Origin: Negadavirga shengliensis
GTDB taxonomy: Bacteria > Bacteroidota > Bacteroidia > Cytophagales > Cyclobacteriaceae
DNA length: 64,000 nt
Direction of reading: 5' to 3'
Assembly: GCF_042652345.1 (NCBI RefSeq)
Contig: NZ_JBHSJJ010000002.1
Span: 372,001 to 436,000 of the forward strand
Shown here: positions 8,726-17,366 of the stretch, one piece after another
How the letters are laid out: each line of letters begins with the position of its first letter
Numbering within the stretch: the first letter of the stretch is position 1
Notes under the pieces: model-generated
Database searches by the model: none
What the model was told of the DNA's origin: nothing
What the model saw: only the letters and a program-made list of their open reading frames with translations
Program-made: the position numbers and the translations under genes

Positions 8726-10789
8726 TTATTGAGTCAACACATCAATTTGGGCAAAGGAAGCAGGCCTGTCGTCCAGGGTTTTAGTAGCTTTGATTCTTAA
8801 ATACCTTCCTGTAACCGGTTGAAAATGTACGGTTTGCTCAATGGGACTATTGGCAATGTTACCAAATTCCCCTGCACTTATCTTCTGCCACTGAGCACCG
8901 TCTGTACTTGCGTAGAGTTCGAAATGGCTGATCACTCCGGACATGTACCGGTTTTGTATGGGTAAATAAACAAATCCTATTAAGTCCAGGTTTTCTCCAA
9001 AATCGATGGTCACTTCATTATTTTTACTCAGATAATTGGTCTTTTCGTTTCCATCAAACAAATGTTGTGGATTATCCGCCCCGTTTATCAGCGACCATTT
9101 CTTTTTTGCCACACCCAACTTGACTGATTTCACCTCACTTACTTTACCGGAGAGGGGGTCTATAGAGACCGTTTTCAATTCAGCAGGCTCCAGCAGCTCA
9201 AATGGCTGATGGTATCGGTGGGATTGCTTGTCAGGATCTTTACCGTTGAGGGTGTAATAGATTTCCAAGCCTTCCTCCGGCAGATTGAGACTTACCCTGC
9301 CCTCTTTATCTCTCCTCACCTCCGGTGACAAAACAAGTTTGGGAGCGAAATATAAGGCCAGGTTGTGGAGTGTAGGAGCCGCCTTGGCATCCACTATGGT
9401 AAACCTCACCTTATCCGCGGTAGTATCCTGCAACCGTAAAATACGCTTATGGCCAATGGTGGTACCTTTTTCCACCGTTTCCCAACCCTTTTCTGTCTGC
9501 ACCTCTACTTTAAAAGCTTTGACCCGCTGACCCAGCGGTATATATTCCTGCACCAGCAACCTGTTGAAAGTAATGGGTGAGGGAAATTGTAGGGTTATTT
9601 CCCCGGTCACTTTTCCCTCAGGGCTGGCCCAATAAGTCTCCATGTTCCCATCTATTGCGTTTTCCGGTCCAAAGCCTCTCCCCCTATCATCATCTGACGC
9701 CACGGCTGTGTTCATTCCGACGAGGTTTTCGGCAAAGTCCTCCTTAATCTTTTCGGTTAATTTTTGGAGCTGCGCGATGTCATTTTCATGGATAAGACCC
9801 CGCTTGTCCACGGGAAAGTTGAGCAAAAGGGAGCTGTTGCGTCCAATGCTGTTGTAGTAGATATCCAACAAATCGGGTAAAGATTTTACCTTATGATCCT
9901 CATATTCATGGTAGTACCATCCGGGTCTGATGGACACATCCGCCTCGGCGGGCACCCAATGCGTGCCATTTTCCTGGCCCGCAGCGTATTTTTCAGAATA
10001 TTCCGGCATTCCGGCATAAATGGAATCCCGCATCAGGTTGGACCAGGTGGTTTCATAGGCAAAACCGTGCTCGTTGCCTACCCATCGGACATCCGGACCA
10101 GCATCGCCGAAGATCACGGCGTCGGGTTGAAGTTCCCTGATGATGGCATACGTGTTTTCCCAATCATAATATGATTTCTTGTCCACCCTTCTTTCTTCAT
10201 TGGCCCCTCCATAATAACCCGTGCCTCCGTTGGCCCCGTCAAACCACACTTCAAAAACATCCCCATAACCGGTAAGTAACTCTCTAAGCTGCTCCCTGAA
10301 AACGTCAATGTATTCCGGCTTACCGTAATCCGGATGGTTTCTGTCCCAAGGAGAAAGATAAACACCGAATTTCAATCCATGGGCTGCACAAGCCTCCGAT
10401 ATTTCCTTGATGATATCCCCTTTTCCTTCTTTCCAAGGTGAGCTTTTTATGGAATGTTCAGTAGTGGCAGTTGGCCAGAGACAAAACCCATCGTGGTGCT
10501 TTGCCGTGATGATGATTCCTTTCATCCCTGCTTCTTTACATACTTTTGCCCATTGATTGGCGTCAAATTGGGTCGGGTTGAATAAAACCGGATCCTCGTC
10601 TCCCATACCCCATTCCATGTTGGTAAAAGTATTCATATTGAAATGGGCAAAGGCGTAAAACTCCATTTCCTGCCAGGCCAGCTGTCTTTCCGCGGGAATG
10701 GGTAATTCGGGTTCCGGAGGCGCCACTGAAGGCTTCTGACACGCAATTACTGAGAAGCACAGCCACAGGACAAAAAGGTAACGGTTCAT
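8726..10789 (-). CDS. alpha-L-fucosidase (GH29) lipoprotein with two discoidin-like domains
   Basis: A 687-residue secreted glycosidase. The signal ends in SVIAC (Cys17), a lipoprotein box, so it is anchored to a membrane. Residues 35-340 form the GH29 barrel: HHDGFCLW at 98-105, YLSPWDRN near 144, and VWFDGANGG with Asp184 as candidate nucleophile. Two C-terminal F5/8 type C (discoidin-like) carbohydrate-binding modules follow, roughly residues 355-480 (DGNMETYWASPEG) and 570-687 (DGNEKTNYLSKNN), joined by a chitobiase-type C-terminal linker region (YYTLNGKDPDKQSHRY). Expected reaction: release of alpha-linked L-fucose from glycans. It is transcribed alone from a likely promoter at 10822-10829, away from the main polysaccharide region. 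Confidence 0.95.
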   Translation of the reverse strand: MNRYLFVLWLCFSVIACQKPSVAPPEPELPIPAERQLAWQEMEFYAFAHFNMNTFTNMEWGMGDEDPVLFNPTQFDANQWAKVCKEAGMKGIIITAKHHDGFCLWPTATTEHSIKSSPWKEGKGDIIKEISEACAAHGLKFGVYLSPWDRNHPDYGKPEYIDVFREQLRELLTGYGDVFEVWFDGANGGTGYYGGANEERRVDKKSYYDWENTYAIIRELQPDAVIFGDAGPDVRWVGNEHGFAYETTWSNLMRDSIYAGMPEYSEKYAAGQENGTHWVPAEADVSIRPGWYYHEYEDHKVKSLPDLLDIYYNSIGRNSSLLLNFPVDKRGLIHENDIAQLQKLTEKIKEDFAENLVGMNTAVASDDDRGRGFGPENAIDGNMETYWASPEGKVTGEITLQFPSPITFNRLLVQEYIPLGQRVKAFKVEVQTEKGWETVEKGTTIGHKRILRLQDTTADKVRFTIVDAKAAPTLHNLALYFAPKLVLSPEVRRDKEGRVSLNLPEEGLEIYYTLNGKDPDKQSHRYHQPFELLEPAELKTVSIDPLSGKVSEVKSVKLGVAKKKWSLINGADNPQHLFDGNEKTNYLSKNNEVTIDFGENLDLIGFVYLPIQNRYMSGVISHFELYASTDGAQWQKISAGEFGNIANSPIEQTVHFQPVTGRYLRIKATKTLDDRPASFAQIDVLTQ

Positions 10790-10821
10790 ATCGGAAGTTA
10801 AAGGATTTTAGAAATTTGCCC

Positions 10822-10829
10822 CAAATATA
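10822..10829 (-). promoter_or_regulatory. candidate -7 box of the fucosidase gene
   Basis: Read on the minus strand this is TATATTTG, an exact TAnnTTTG match, 33 bases before the fucosidase ATG. A TTGACA lies upstream (TTG at 10854-10856) with a spacer of about 24 bases, slightly long for the -33 element. Confidence 0.5.
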
Positions 10830-10887
10830 TGAATTTAGTGATTAGTCCCATGTCAAGCTTTATTCAAGAGCTATAAAAGGACAAAAA

Positions 10888-10932
10888 ATTGGAATGGATT
10901 TTTATCCCCTTGGAAATTGGAATGGATTTTTA
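10888..10932 (+). repeat. 17-bp direct repeat upstream of the sigma-factor gene
   Basis: attggaatggattttta occurs at 10888-10904 and again, identically, at 10916-10932, a 28-base period, in the 273-base divergent gap between the fucosidase and the ECF sigma gene. A tandem site of this kind can be a regulator binding site; this is speculative. Confidence 0.5.
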
Positions 10933-11062
10933 AAAAGAAAATCCGGTTTTAACAAATATTTTTATAAAAAAGCCACTTATGGCAAAACTTTTTTCCCTAT
11001 GTTTTCATCTTATAATTGAATTCGGCATCTAACCCTTTTACAACCCGTACAGGTTTCTCCCT

Positions 11063-11668
11063 ATGGTGGAAAATGAAGAAAATCATTCCCTGATCCAAAA
11101 GGCCCGGCTGGGAGACCGCCAAGCCCAAGGCTTGTTGGTGGAATATTGGTATAAAAGGGTTTACAATTTTGCCCTGAAGCTTCTTGGGGATCATGACCAG
11201 GCGATGGATGTTTCCCAGCGGACTTTCATCACCATGTATCAAAAAATAGAGAAACTCCGGGAGTGTGGCAAATTCAAATCATGGCTATATACGATACTGG
11301 TAAACCAATGCAGGGAAGAGAAAAGACAAGGGGGAAGCAGCAGGTTTCATTTATTGGCCAGCCCTGACCCTGACCGGATAAAGGGCGGGGTTCCGGAGGA
11401 AATAACAGAAGCATTGCCCAATCCCGAAGAAAAACTCATCAACGGTGAATTGGAAAAATCCCTGAAAAATGCTTTGCAGCTTCTCCCGGAAGAACAGCGG
11501 ATAATATTGATCATGAAGGAGTATGAAGGGCTAAAATTCAGAGAGATCGCCGAAGCCTTAAACATCCCCGAAAACACAGCCAAATCCAGGCTCTATTATG
11601 CGTTCCAAAATATGCGAAAAATACTGACAAAAGAAGCTATTGAATATGTTAAATACCGAAGATCATGA
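11063..11668 (+). CDS. ECF RNA polymerase sigma factor
   Basis: A 201-residue extracytoplasmic-function sigma factor. Region 2 covers about residues 15-85 (YWYKRVYNFALKLLGDHDQA, then SQRTFITMYQKI and FKSWLYTILVNQCREEKR, the -10 recognition segment). After a charged linker, region 4 covers about 130-185 (LLPEEQRIILIMKEYEGLKF, REIAEALNIPENTAKSRLYY), the helix-turn-helix for the -35 element. Its TGA overlaps the next ATG (ATGA at 11665-11668), coupling it to the anti-sigma factor, and a third gene is coupled the same way, so the trio should be one autoregulated operon. The target regulon cannot be read from the window. Confidence 0.95.
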   Translation: MVENEENHSLIQKARLGDRQAQGLLVEYWYKRVYNFALKLLGDHDQAMDVSQRTFITMYQKIEKLRECGKFKSWLYTILVNQCREEKRQGGSSRFHLLASPDPDRIKGGVPEEITEALPNPEEKLINGELEKSLKNALQLLPEEQRIILIMKEYEGLKFREIAEALNIPENTAKSRLYYAFQNMRKILTKEAIEYVKYRRS

Positions 11669-12504
11669 AATTCAAACCGGACAAGAGCATGCTGGTTTCC
11701 TATTTATATGGGGAATTGGATAAAAAAGATCATGAAAAGGTGGAAGCTTATCTGGCAAACGAGCCGGAAGTCATGAAAGAAATGGAAGAAATGCGCGCCA
11801 CCAAGCAAATGTTGGCCCATCTGAAAGATAGAGACATAGGGGTTCCGCTCGTTGTCCAACCAAACACAAACCGGCAGCCGGCTTTCTGGTCCTTTTCCAA
11901 ATATGCGGCTGCTGTAACACTACTGTTGGGGCTTCTATTGCTTTTTGGCAAAATCAGCGGTGCCAGGATCAGCTTGGACAACATGGTTTTTTCTCTTTCT
12001 TTTTCCGGGGAACAACCCCGGGAAGAACTGAACCCTCATCAAATGACCATGAGCGAAGAAGCGCTACGGGAAATCATCCATACTTCTATGCAACAGCATG
12101 AAGCCCAACTCCAGGAGCGCTGGACTTCCCGGCACGAGGAATGGGAAATGACCATGGGAAAAAAACTGGACAAGTATAGCGTGCAGGATGAACGGCTGAA
12201 GGATATCGTCACAAAAGAAGCTGAAAACAGGGTCAATGCTTATTTTGACGTTCTGCAGCAACAGAATATGGCGATGATGGAAACCTATTGGCAAGAGGTG
12301 GCCATGGTCCAGAAAGAGTACATGAATGCGATATTGGAAGACTTCGCCATGGGTTTGCAAACGGTACGCGAAAAGGATCTGGTATACCTCCAAAGCAGGC
12401 TCAATGGCCTGGAAAGAGACAGGGACCAATTCCAATTGGAAATGGAGCAGATGCTCTCCCATTTAATTATCAATGTAAGAAACATGAAAAACGAACAGCC
12501 ATGA
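11665..12504 (+). CDS. membrane anti-sigma factor with coiled-coil periplasmic domain
   Basis: A 279-residue single-pass protein. Residues 1-65 are a cytoplasmic anti-sigma-like domain (MLVSYLYGELDKKDHEKVEAY resembles the zf-HC2/anti-sigma fold, but no HxxxCxxC zinc triad is seen). Residues 76-97 form a membrane helix (AAAVTLLLGLLLLFG). Residues 130-279 are Glu/Gln/Met-rich and strongly helical, probably a long periplasmic coiled coil. By position, directly coupled to the sigma gene, it should hold the sigma factor inactive until a periplasmic signal is sensed. Its last codons overlap the start of the following exported protein (ATGA at 12501-12504). The coiled-coil sensor is larger than in typical short anti-sigma factors. 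Confidence 0.8.
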   Translation: MKFKPDKSMLVSYLYGELDKKDHEKVEAYLANEPEVMKEMEEMRATKQMLAHLKDRDIGVPLVVQPNTNRQPAFWSFSKYAAAVTLLLGLLLLFGKISGARISLDNMVFSLSFSGEQPREELNPHQMTMSEEALREIIHTSMQQHEAQLQERWTSRHEEWEMTMGKKLDKYSVQDERLKDIVTKEAENRVNAYFDVLQQQNMAMMETYWQEVAMVQKEYMNAILEDFAMGLQTVREKDLVYLQSRLNGLERDRDQFQLEMEQMLSHLIINVRNMKNEQP

Positions 12505-13676
12505 AAATCCTATATATCATTCTAATGCTTAACATATGCGTGTCTTTAGAATGTACAAAGGCACAAGGGCAGCAAATTGACCGGGACAGGATGAAAAGGG
12601 ACATCAAAGTCGCCGAAGCGGTCCTGGAAACCCTGTTCGAAAGGAAATCAGGCATCATGATTGGAAGAGGGGAACAAGCGGGTTATTCCCAATATCTCCC
12701 CGGATATGGTGTGTTGCTGCATCTTCCCCCAAGCAACTCCTACTTTGTGGTATCAGGAGATGCCCGGTTATTTGGAGCCAACCGTCCCCATAAAGAGGCT
12801 AAAAGTTCTGGTGTTTATCACACACCCAAAAGGGTAATTGAAGACAAAAACAAAACGATGAGCTATTCTGCCTTTCCCTCCGCCAACGATAGTATCAGTC
12901 AACGACGCTCAGAAAAAATAAAAGAACGCGTAACTGTTTTTCTACTGGACTACGGGGATTTGATAGGTCAGCTGGGAGAAGAAGATAAGATTTTGGTGGT
13001 GGAAGACCGGTCCCCCTTTGACTGGAACTTTGTGATGCCAAGCCGTGTGTCCTCAGAAATGATCAACAAAAAAGGACGGTTTTCCGCAGAAATTAAAAAG
13101 GGAGACCTCAGCGCTTACAAAAACGGAAAAATTTCCCGGGAGGAGGCCGCATCCCGTATCCGTTTTGTCGATAAGTTCATGGAATCCGATATGGAGCAGG
13201 ATTTGGAATTGTTGGCCAATATCTTCGACAGATTGTACAGGCCGGACTTGTCAAAGACTTTTTATTATAATGGTTATGCCTCCTATGACCGGATACCGAA
13301 TTTAGGGGTTATTTATTACCTGAACATGTTTACCACTCAGGACAAGAACCTGTACATGTTTGTCTTTCCGAGCGATGAGACCGAAATCAAGAAAAAAGAA
13401 GATGAAACCGAGCCGGACGATTTGGATGCCCAGTATCCGGTGTTTCTGGAAGAATTGAAGGACAATATCCTCACCTATGGCCGGACCGTGCACAGCCTTG
13501 CCCCGGAGGAAATGATGATATTTCAAGTGAAAATGACCCACTGTACCGACTGCAACATCCCTGAAATGTTAAAAATAAGCATCAAAACCAGTGATTTGAT
13601 GGCGTTTGATCAAGGAAAAATAAGTCGAAAAACCGCCAAGGAACGTTTTCAAATAGAAGAGGACGGCAACTCTTAA
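12501..13676 (+). CDS. exported protein of unknown function with two related halves
   Basis: A 391-residue protein not recognised as any named family. Start taken at 12501, where ATGA overlaps the anti-sigma stop and a signal peptide begins (ILYIILMLNICVSL, cleavage near TKAQ); the upstream part of the longer frame is a shadow of the anti-sigma gene. Residues 36-222 and 233-386 look like a duplicated domain: both begin with a helix (AVLETLF / LLANIFDRLY), run into a hydrophobic strand (GYGVLLHL / NLGVIYYL), contain a VFL helix, and end with matching text, GDLSAYKNGKISREEA and SDLMAFDQGKISRKTA. Only the second half has a CxxC (residues 348-351, CTDC). Context implies the signal-sensing or effector partner of the sigma/anti-sigma pair. 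Confidence 0.85.
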   Translation: MKILYIILMLNICVSLECTKAQGQQIDRDRMKRDIKVAEAVLETLFERKSGIMIGRGEQAGYSQYLPGYGVLLHLPPSNSYFVVSGDARLFGANRPHKEAKSSGVYHTPKRVIEDKNKTMSYSAFPSANDSISQRRSEKIKERVTVFLLDYGDLIGQLGEEDKILVVEDRSPFDWNFVMPSRVSSEMINKKGRFSAEIKKGDLSAYKNGKISREEAASRIRFVDKFMESDMEQDLELLANIFDRLYRPDLSKTFYYNGYASYDRIPNLGVIYYLNMFTTQDKNLYMFVFPSDETEIKKKEDETEPDDLDAQYPVFLEELKDNILTYGRTVHSLAPEEMMIFQVKMTHCTDCNIPEMLKISIKTSDLMAFDQGKISRKTAKERFQIEEDGNS

Positions 13677-13703
13677 GTTTTATTATCGACTACAGGAAAA
13701 CAT

Positions 13704-13763
13704 ATGAAATCAAGCATGACGGAATCGTCACACGGAGGGATGATTATCTATCATGCGAGATTC
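13704..13763 (+). repeat. dispersed 60-bp repeat, copy A
   Basis: This 60-base block matches 42376-42435 (minus strand) at 51 of 60 positions without gaps by my hand alignment. It begins with ATG and opens a 25-codon frame (to TAA at 13781) whose first 20 residues share MKSSM and GMIIxHARF with the other copy. Most differences fall at first codon positions, so protein-level conservation is not shown. Confidence 0.8.
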
Positions 13764-14038
13764 CATATGACAATTAAGTAACAATTATAAACATATGAAA
13801 CATCTTATCAAAACGGATCATCGGAATACCGTACAGATGGCTTTTCTTCTTTGCTTTTGAACCTTCATTCCCATGGTTCAGTATGCCTTACCTTTCGGAC
13901 AGTTTGGTATTTTGCCCATTCTCACCAACACTCAACCAAATCAAAAATACAAGCTTGTCTAAACCAATCCAGATACCGGCGTCAACTACCTGAGATGACA
14001 ATTCTAACAAAATATTATTTTATCGAAATAAAAATTAT

Positions 14039-14046
14039 TACATTTG
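14039..14046 (+). promoter_or_regulatory. candidate -7 box for the SulP gene
   Basis: TACATTTG followed by CACC fits the Bacteroidota TAnnTTTG box; the upstream -33 region has only TTTT (14018-14021). It would give a leader of about 135 bases to the SulP gene at 14186. Confidence 0.35.
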
Positions 14047-14185
14047 CACCTTGTTTTGAAAATCCTTTCGTTGTTATACCCAATAACCTTCCCCTAACCG
14101 TTTTGGACATCGGTTTCATCTCTTTGGGGATCAACGGTTTTTACCGAAGTAAGCATAACATTTCAAATTAATAAGACACAACTTT

Positions 14186-15727
14186 ATGACACAGATGTTT
14201 TACAGCCTTTTCAGGCCCAAACAATCCAATCTTAAAGACGAGGCACTTTCAGGTCTTACGGTGGCACTTGCCCTTGTACCGGAGGCGGTGGCATTTTCCT
14301 TGATTGCGGGGGTAAGTCCTTTGGTGGGCTTGTATACCGCTTTTATCATTGGATTGATTACTTCCATATTGGGAGGCAGACCGGGCATGATCTCAGGTGC
14401 AACGGGGGCGATTGCCGTAGTGGTGGTTTCATTGATCATTGAGCATGGGGTAGAGTACCTTTTTGCAGCAGTGGTCCTGATGGGCTTGATTCAGATTCTT
14501 GTTGGTGTCCTAAAGTTGGGCAAACTGATCCGTCTGGTTCCTCACCCGGTGATGTTCGGATTTGTCAACGGACTTGCCATCATCATCTTTATGTCGCAAT
14601 TTGCTCAGTTCAAAATGGAAAATGCTGCGGGAACAGCAGAGTGGATGAGCGGCAGCCCCCTTTATATGATGCTGGGACTGGTGATACTCACGATGATAAT
14701 TATAAAATTTCTGCCCAAACTCACCAAAGCCATACCCTCAGCCTTAGCCGCGATTTTGGTAATCACCCTTCTCGTTATATTCGGGGGCATTGATACCCGG
14801 ACAGTCGGTGATTTGGCTTCGATCTCGGGAGGATTACCTGAATTTCACATCCCAATGGTCCCTTTTAATGTAGAAACTTTTATGATCGTCCTGCCTTATG
14901 CCGGCATCATGGCTGGCGTAGGACTTATCGAAAGCCTTCTTACCCTAACGCTCATTGATGAAATTACTGAGACAAGAGGGAGTGGCAATAAGGAGTGTAT
15001 TGCCCAAGGTGTGGCCAATCTTACTACAGGCTTTTTCGGCGGAATGGGCGGTTGTGCCATGATCGGCCAGAGTCTGATCAATGTGAATGCGGGTGGCAGA
15101 AACAGGATTTCCGGCATCGTGGCCGCATTGGGTCTGCTGGCATTTATCCTCTTTTTCTCCACCTATATCGAAATGGTTCCTATGGCTGCTCTTGTCGGCC
15201 TGATGTTTATGGTGGCCATCGGCACATTTGAATGGGCCTCGTTAAAAGTCTTTAGAAAAGTACCAAAATCGGATGTCATGGTGATGGTTCTGGTTACACT
15301 GATTACCGTGTTCCTCCACAATCTTGCCCTTGCCGTATTAGTAGGTGTCATTATAGCGGCTTTGGTTTTCGCCTGGGAAAACTCGAAAATGATCCGGGCT
15401 AGGAAGAGGATCGACGAAAATGGCGTAAAACACTATCAGATCTATGGCCCGCTGTTTTTTGCATCCGCCACTACTTTTGGCGAAAAGTTTGACCCATTGA
15501 ATGATCCGGATGAGATCATCATAGACTTTCAGGAAAGCAGGATTGTCGACCACTCGGGCCTGGAGGCGGTACACAAAATCACGGACCGGTACCGGAAATT
15601 GGGCAAAATGGTATATGTAAGACACCTCAATCCAAGTTCAAAGGCGCTATTAAATAAAGCCAGTAAAATCATCCACGTAAACTACACTCCGGACGATGCC
15701 GCCTTCATCGTTGCGCAACCCAAATGA
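14186..15727 (+). CDS. SulP-family anion transporter with STAS domain
   Basis: A 513-residue inner-membrane secondary transporter. The opening DEALSGLTVALALVPEAVAF is the SulP signature around the first membrane helices; about 10-12 hydrophobic segments fill residues 20-400, and the STAS domain covers about 420-513 (IIIDFQESRIVDHSGLEA, with the Asp-His-Ser loop). SulP proteins move sulfate, bicarbonate or other anions with Na+ or H+; the substrate cannot be assigned. Sulfate export or import would fit a cell that strips sulfate from glycans with the sulfatases at 51-58 kb, but bicarbonate uptake fits equally well. It stands alone, with a candidate promoter at 14039. Confidence 0.95.
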   Translation: MTQMFYSLFRPKQSNLKDEALSGLTVALALVPEAVAFSLIAGVSPLVGLYTAFIIGLITSILGGRPGMISGATGAIAVVVVSLIIEHGVEYLFAAVVLMGLIQILVGVLKLGKLIRLVPHPVMFGFVNGLAIIIFMSQFAQFKMENAAGTAEWMSGSPLYMMLGLVILTMIIIKFLPKLTKAIPSALAAILVITLLVIFGGIDTRTVGDLASISGGLPEFHIPMVPFNVETFMIVLPYAGIMAGVGLIESLLTLTLIDEITETRGSGNKECIAQGVANLTTGFFGGMGGCAMIGQSLINVNAGGRNRISGIVAALGLLAFILFFSTYIEMVPMAALVGLMFMVAIGTFEWASLKVFRKVPKSDVMVMVLVTLITVFLHNLALAVLVGVIIAALVFAWENSKMIRARKRIDENGVKHYQIYGPLFFASATTFGEKFDPLNDPDEIIIDFQESRIVDHSGLEAVHKITDRYRKLGKMVYVRHLNPSSKALLNKASKIIHVNYTPDDAAFIVAQPK

Positions 15728-15964
15728 AATAAAAAAACCTGCACCCAAATCAGAATAGAAATAGCTATCGACGGATGCGTGTTGAATCGCATATAACAAC
15801 CGGAGGCAATTCATTCAGCGCCTTATTCCGTTTCGAATATTTCCGTTTCTTAAAAAATGACTCGATTTTTTTCATTGCTTTGAATCAATAAAAATGTATT
15901 TTTACACTACTTATTTGCAGATTGAAGCAAATGTAACATTTTGTGAGGATTAACTGTTAGGGGA

Positions 15965-17353
15965 ATGTTATTCAATTCTTTTGAATTTATTTTGGCTTTT
16001 TTGCCGGCAACGGTTGTAGTTTATTTTATCCTGAACGCTCAAACCAAATACACAGCGGCTAAAATCTGGTTGCTTTTTGCGTCTTTGTTTTTTTATGGCT
16101 GGTGGAATCCAAACTATATACTCCTGATTCTATCCTCCATGATCGTCAATTATTTTTTAGGGACACAGATGCCGGGATCGGCTTTCAAAAAGGAACTCAT
16201 GGTTACAGGCATAGTTTTTAATCTGGGGTTGCTGGTCTATTACAAGTATGCCAACTTTTTCATTGACAACCTCAATAGGTTCCCACAGATTGACATCACC
16301 CTGATGCAGGTGATCCTTCCTTTGGGTATTAGTTTTTTTACATTCCAGCAAATCGCCTATCTAGTCGACAGTTACCAAGGGCATACAAAAGAATACAATC
16401 CCATATCCTATGGTGTATTTGTCTCCTTTTTCCCCCAACTTATTGCCGGGCCTATTGTCCATCACCAACAAATGATGCCCCAATTCACTGATCCCTCCCT
16501 TAACCGCGTCAATTATCACAACCTGAGCAAGGGGCTGTTCATCTTCCTGATGGGCCTGGCAAAAAAGGTTATCATAGCAGACAGCTTCGGAATCATCGCC
16601 AACAAAGGATATGGAACGGCCGAAGCACTCAGCACTACCCAGGCATGGGTGACGTCCTTGGCATATTCTCTACAGCTTTATTTCGATTTCAGCGGCTATT
16701 CTGCCATGGCGATTGGCTTGGGCCTGTTCTTCAATATTCAGTTGCCTATCAATTTCAACTCCCCTTATAAATCCCGGAACATCCAGGAATTCTGGAGGAG
16801 ATGGCACATTACTTTAAGCAGGTTTTTAAAAGATTATGTATACATACCCCTGGGGGGCAATCAAAAAAGCGAAAGCCGGACCCTATATAATCTAGGCTTC
16901 ACCTTCCTGTTGGGCGGTATATGGCACGGGGCGGGCTGGACCTTCATGATCTGGGGCCTATTGCATGGTTTTGCGCTGATCATATACCGGCTGTGGAGCA
17001 AAAACAGCCGTTTTTCCATGCCCAATATAATCGCCATTCCCTTTACATTTATTTTTGTCAACATCACCTGGGTATTTTTTCGTGCACCTTCCTGGGATAC
17101 CGCCTCTACTTTATTGGAGAGGATGTTTATTCCTTCCAGCGGCAGCGCCTATTTCACGCTGGTCAACAGCATGCAGGACTATCCCATCTGGGCCATTGGC
17201 ATAGGCTTGCTGTTCATGCCCAACAGCATCCAAATCGGCAACCGGTTCAAGCCAAACATAAAATATGCTTTGCTCATTATCATACTGTTTGTGCTAAATA
17301 TGACTTTTCTGAATTCAGTCATAGAGCAGGACTTTCTTTATTTCGATTTCTAA
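15965..17353 (+). CDS. MBOAT-family O-acyltransferase (AlgI-like)
   Basis: A 462-residue multi-pass membrane protein of the membrane-bound O-acyltransferase family. The opening MLFNSFEFILAFLPATVVVYF is typical of AlgI relatives. The family block FWRRWHITLSRFLKDYVYIP near residue 278 and GGIWHGAGW with the catalytic His321 are intact. These proteins pass acetyl groups across the inner membrane to a periplasmic partner that acylates surface polysaccharide, lipid or peptidoglycan. The next gene, 13 bases on, is such a partner (SGNH-like), so the two form an acylation pair. The acylated substrate may be the glycan made by the operon at 22-29 kb, but that is inference. Confidence 0.95.
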   Translation: MLFNSFEFILAFLPATVVVYFILNAQTKYTAAKIWLLFASLFFYGWWNPNYILLILSSMIVNYFLGTQMPGSAFKKELMVTGIVFNLGLLVYYKYANFFIDNLNRFPQIDITLMQVILPLGISFFTFQQIAYLVDSYQGHTKEYNPISYGVFVSFFPQLIAGPIVHHQQMMPQFTDPSLNRVNYHNLSKGLFIFLMGLAKKVIIADSFGIIANKGYGTAEALSTTQAWVTSLAYSLQLYFDFSGYSAMAIGLGLFFNIQLPINFNSPYKSRNIQEFWRRWHITLSRFLKDYVYIPLGGNQKSESRTLYNLGFTFLLGGIWHGAGWTFMIWGLLHGFALIIYRLWSKNSRFSMPNIIAIPFTFIFVNITWVFFRAPSWDTASTLLERMFIPSSGSAYFTLVNSMQDYPIWAIGIGLLFMPNSIQIGNRFKPNIKYALLIIILFVLNMTFLNSVIEQDFLYFDF

Positions 17354-17366
17354 ACGGCGGCAAATT

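Larger units (their letters stand above)
13677..14185. other. intergenic region before the SulP gene
   Basis: Holds one copy of a dispersed 60-bp repeat (13704-13763), then about 270 bases in which I see nothing convincing, and a candidate promoter at 14039-14046. A 106-codon open frame at 13851-14171 is judged spurious. Confidence 0.6.

Noticed and set aside
12288..12500. Upstream extension of the duplicated-domain protein frame
   Set aside because: It overlaps the anti-sigma gene in another frame; the ATG at 12501 opens a signal peptide and gives the ATGA overlap.
11665..12504. Zinc-binding anti-sigma (HxxxCxxC) motif
   Set aside because: The N-terminal domain has the expected helical character but no such His/Cys triad.
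13851..14171. 106-codon frame before the SulP gene
   Set aside because: No domain, low-complexity mix of residues, and it spans the likely SulP promoter.
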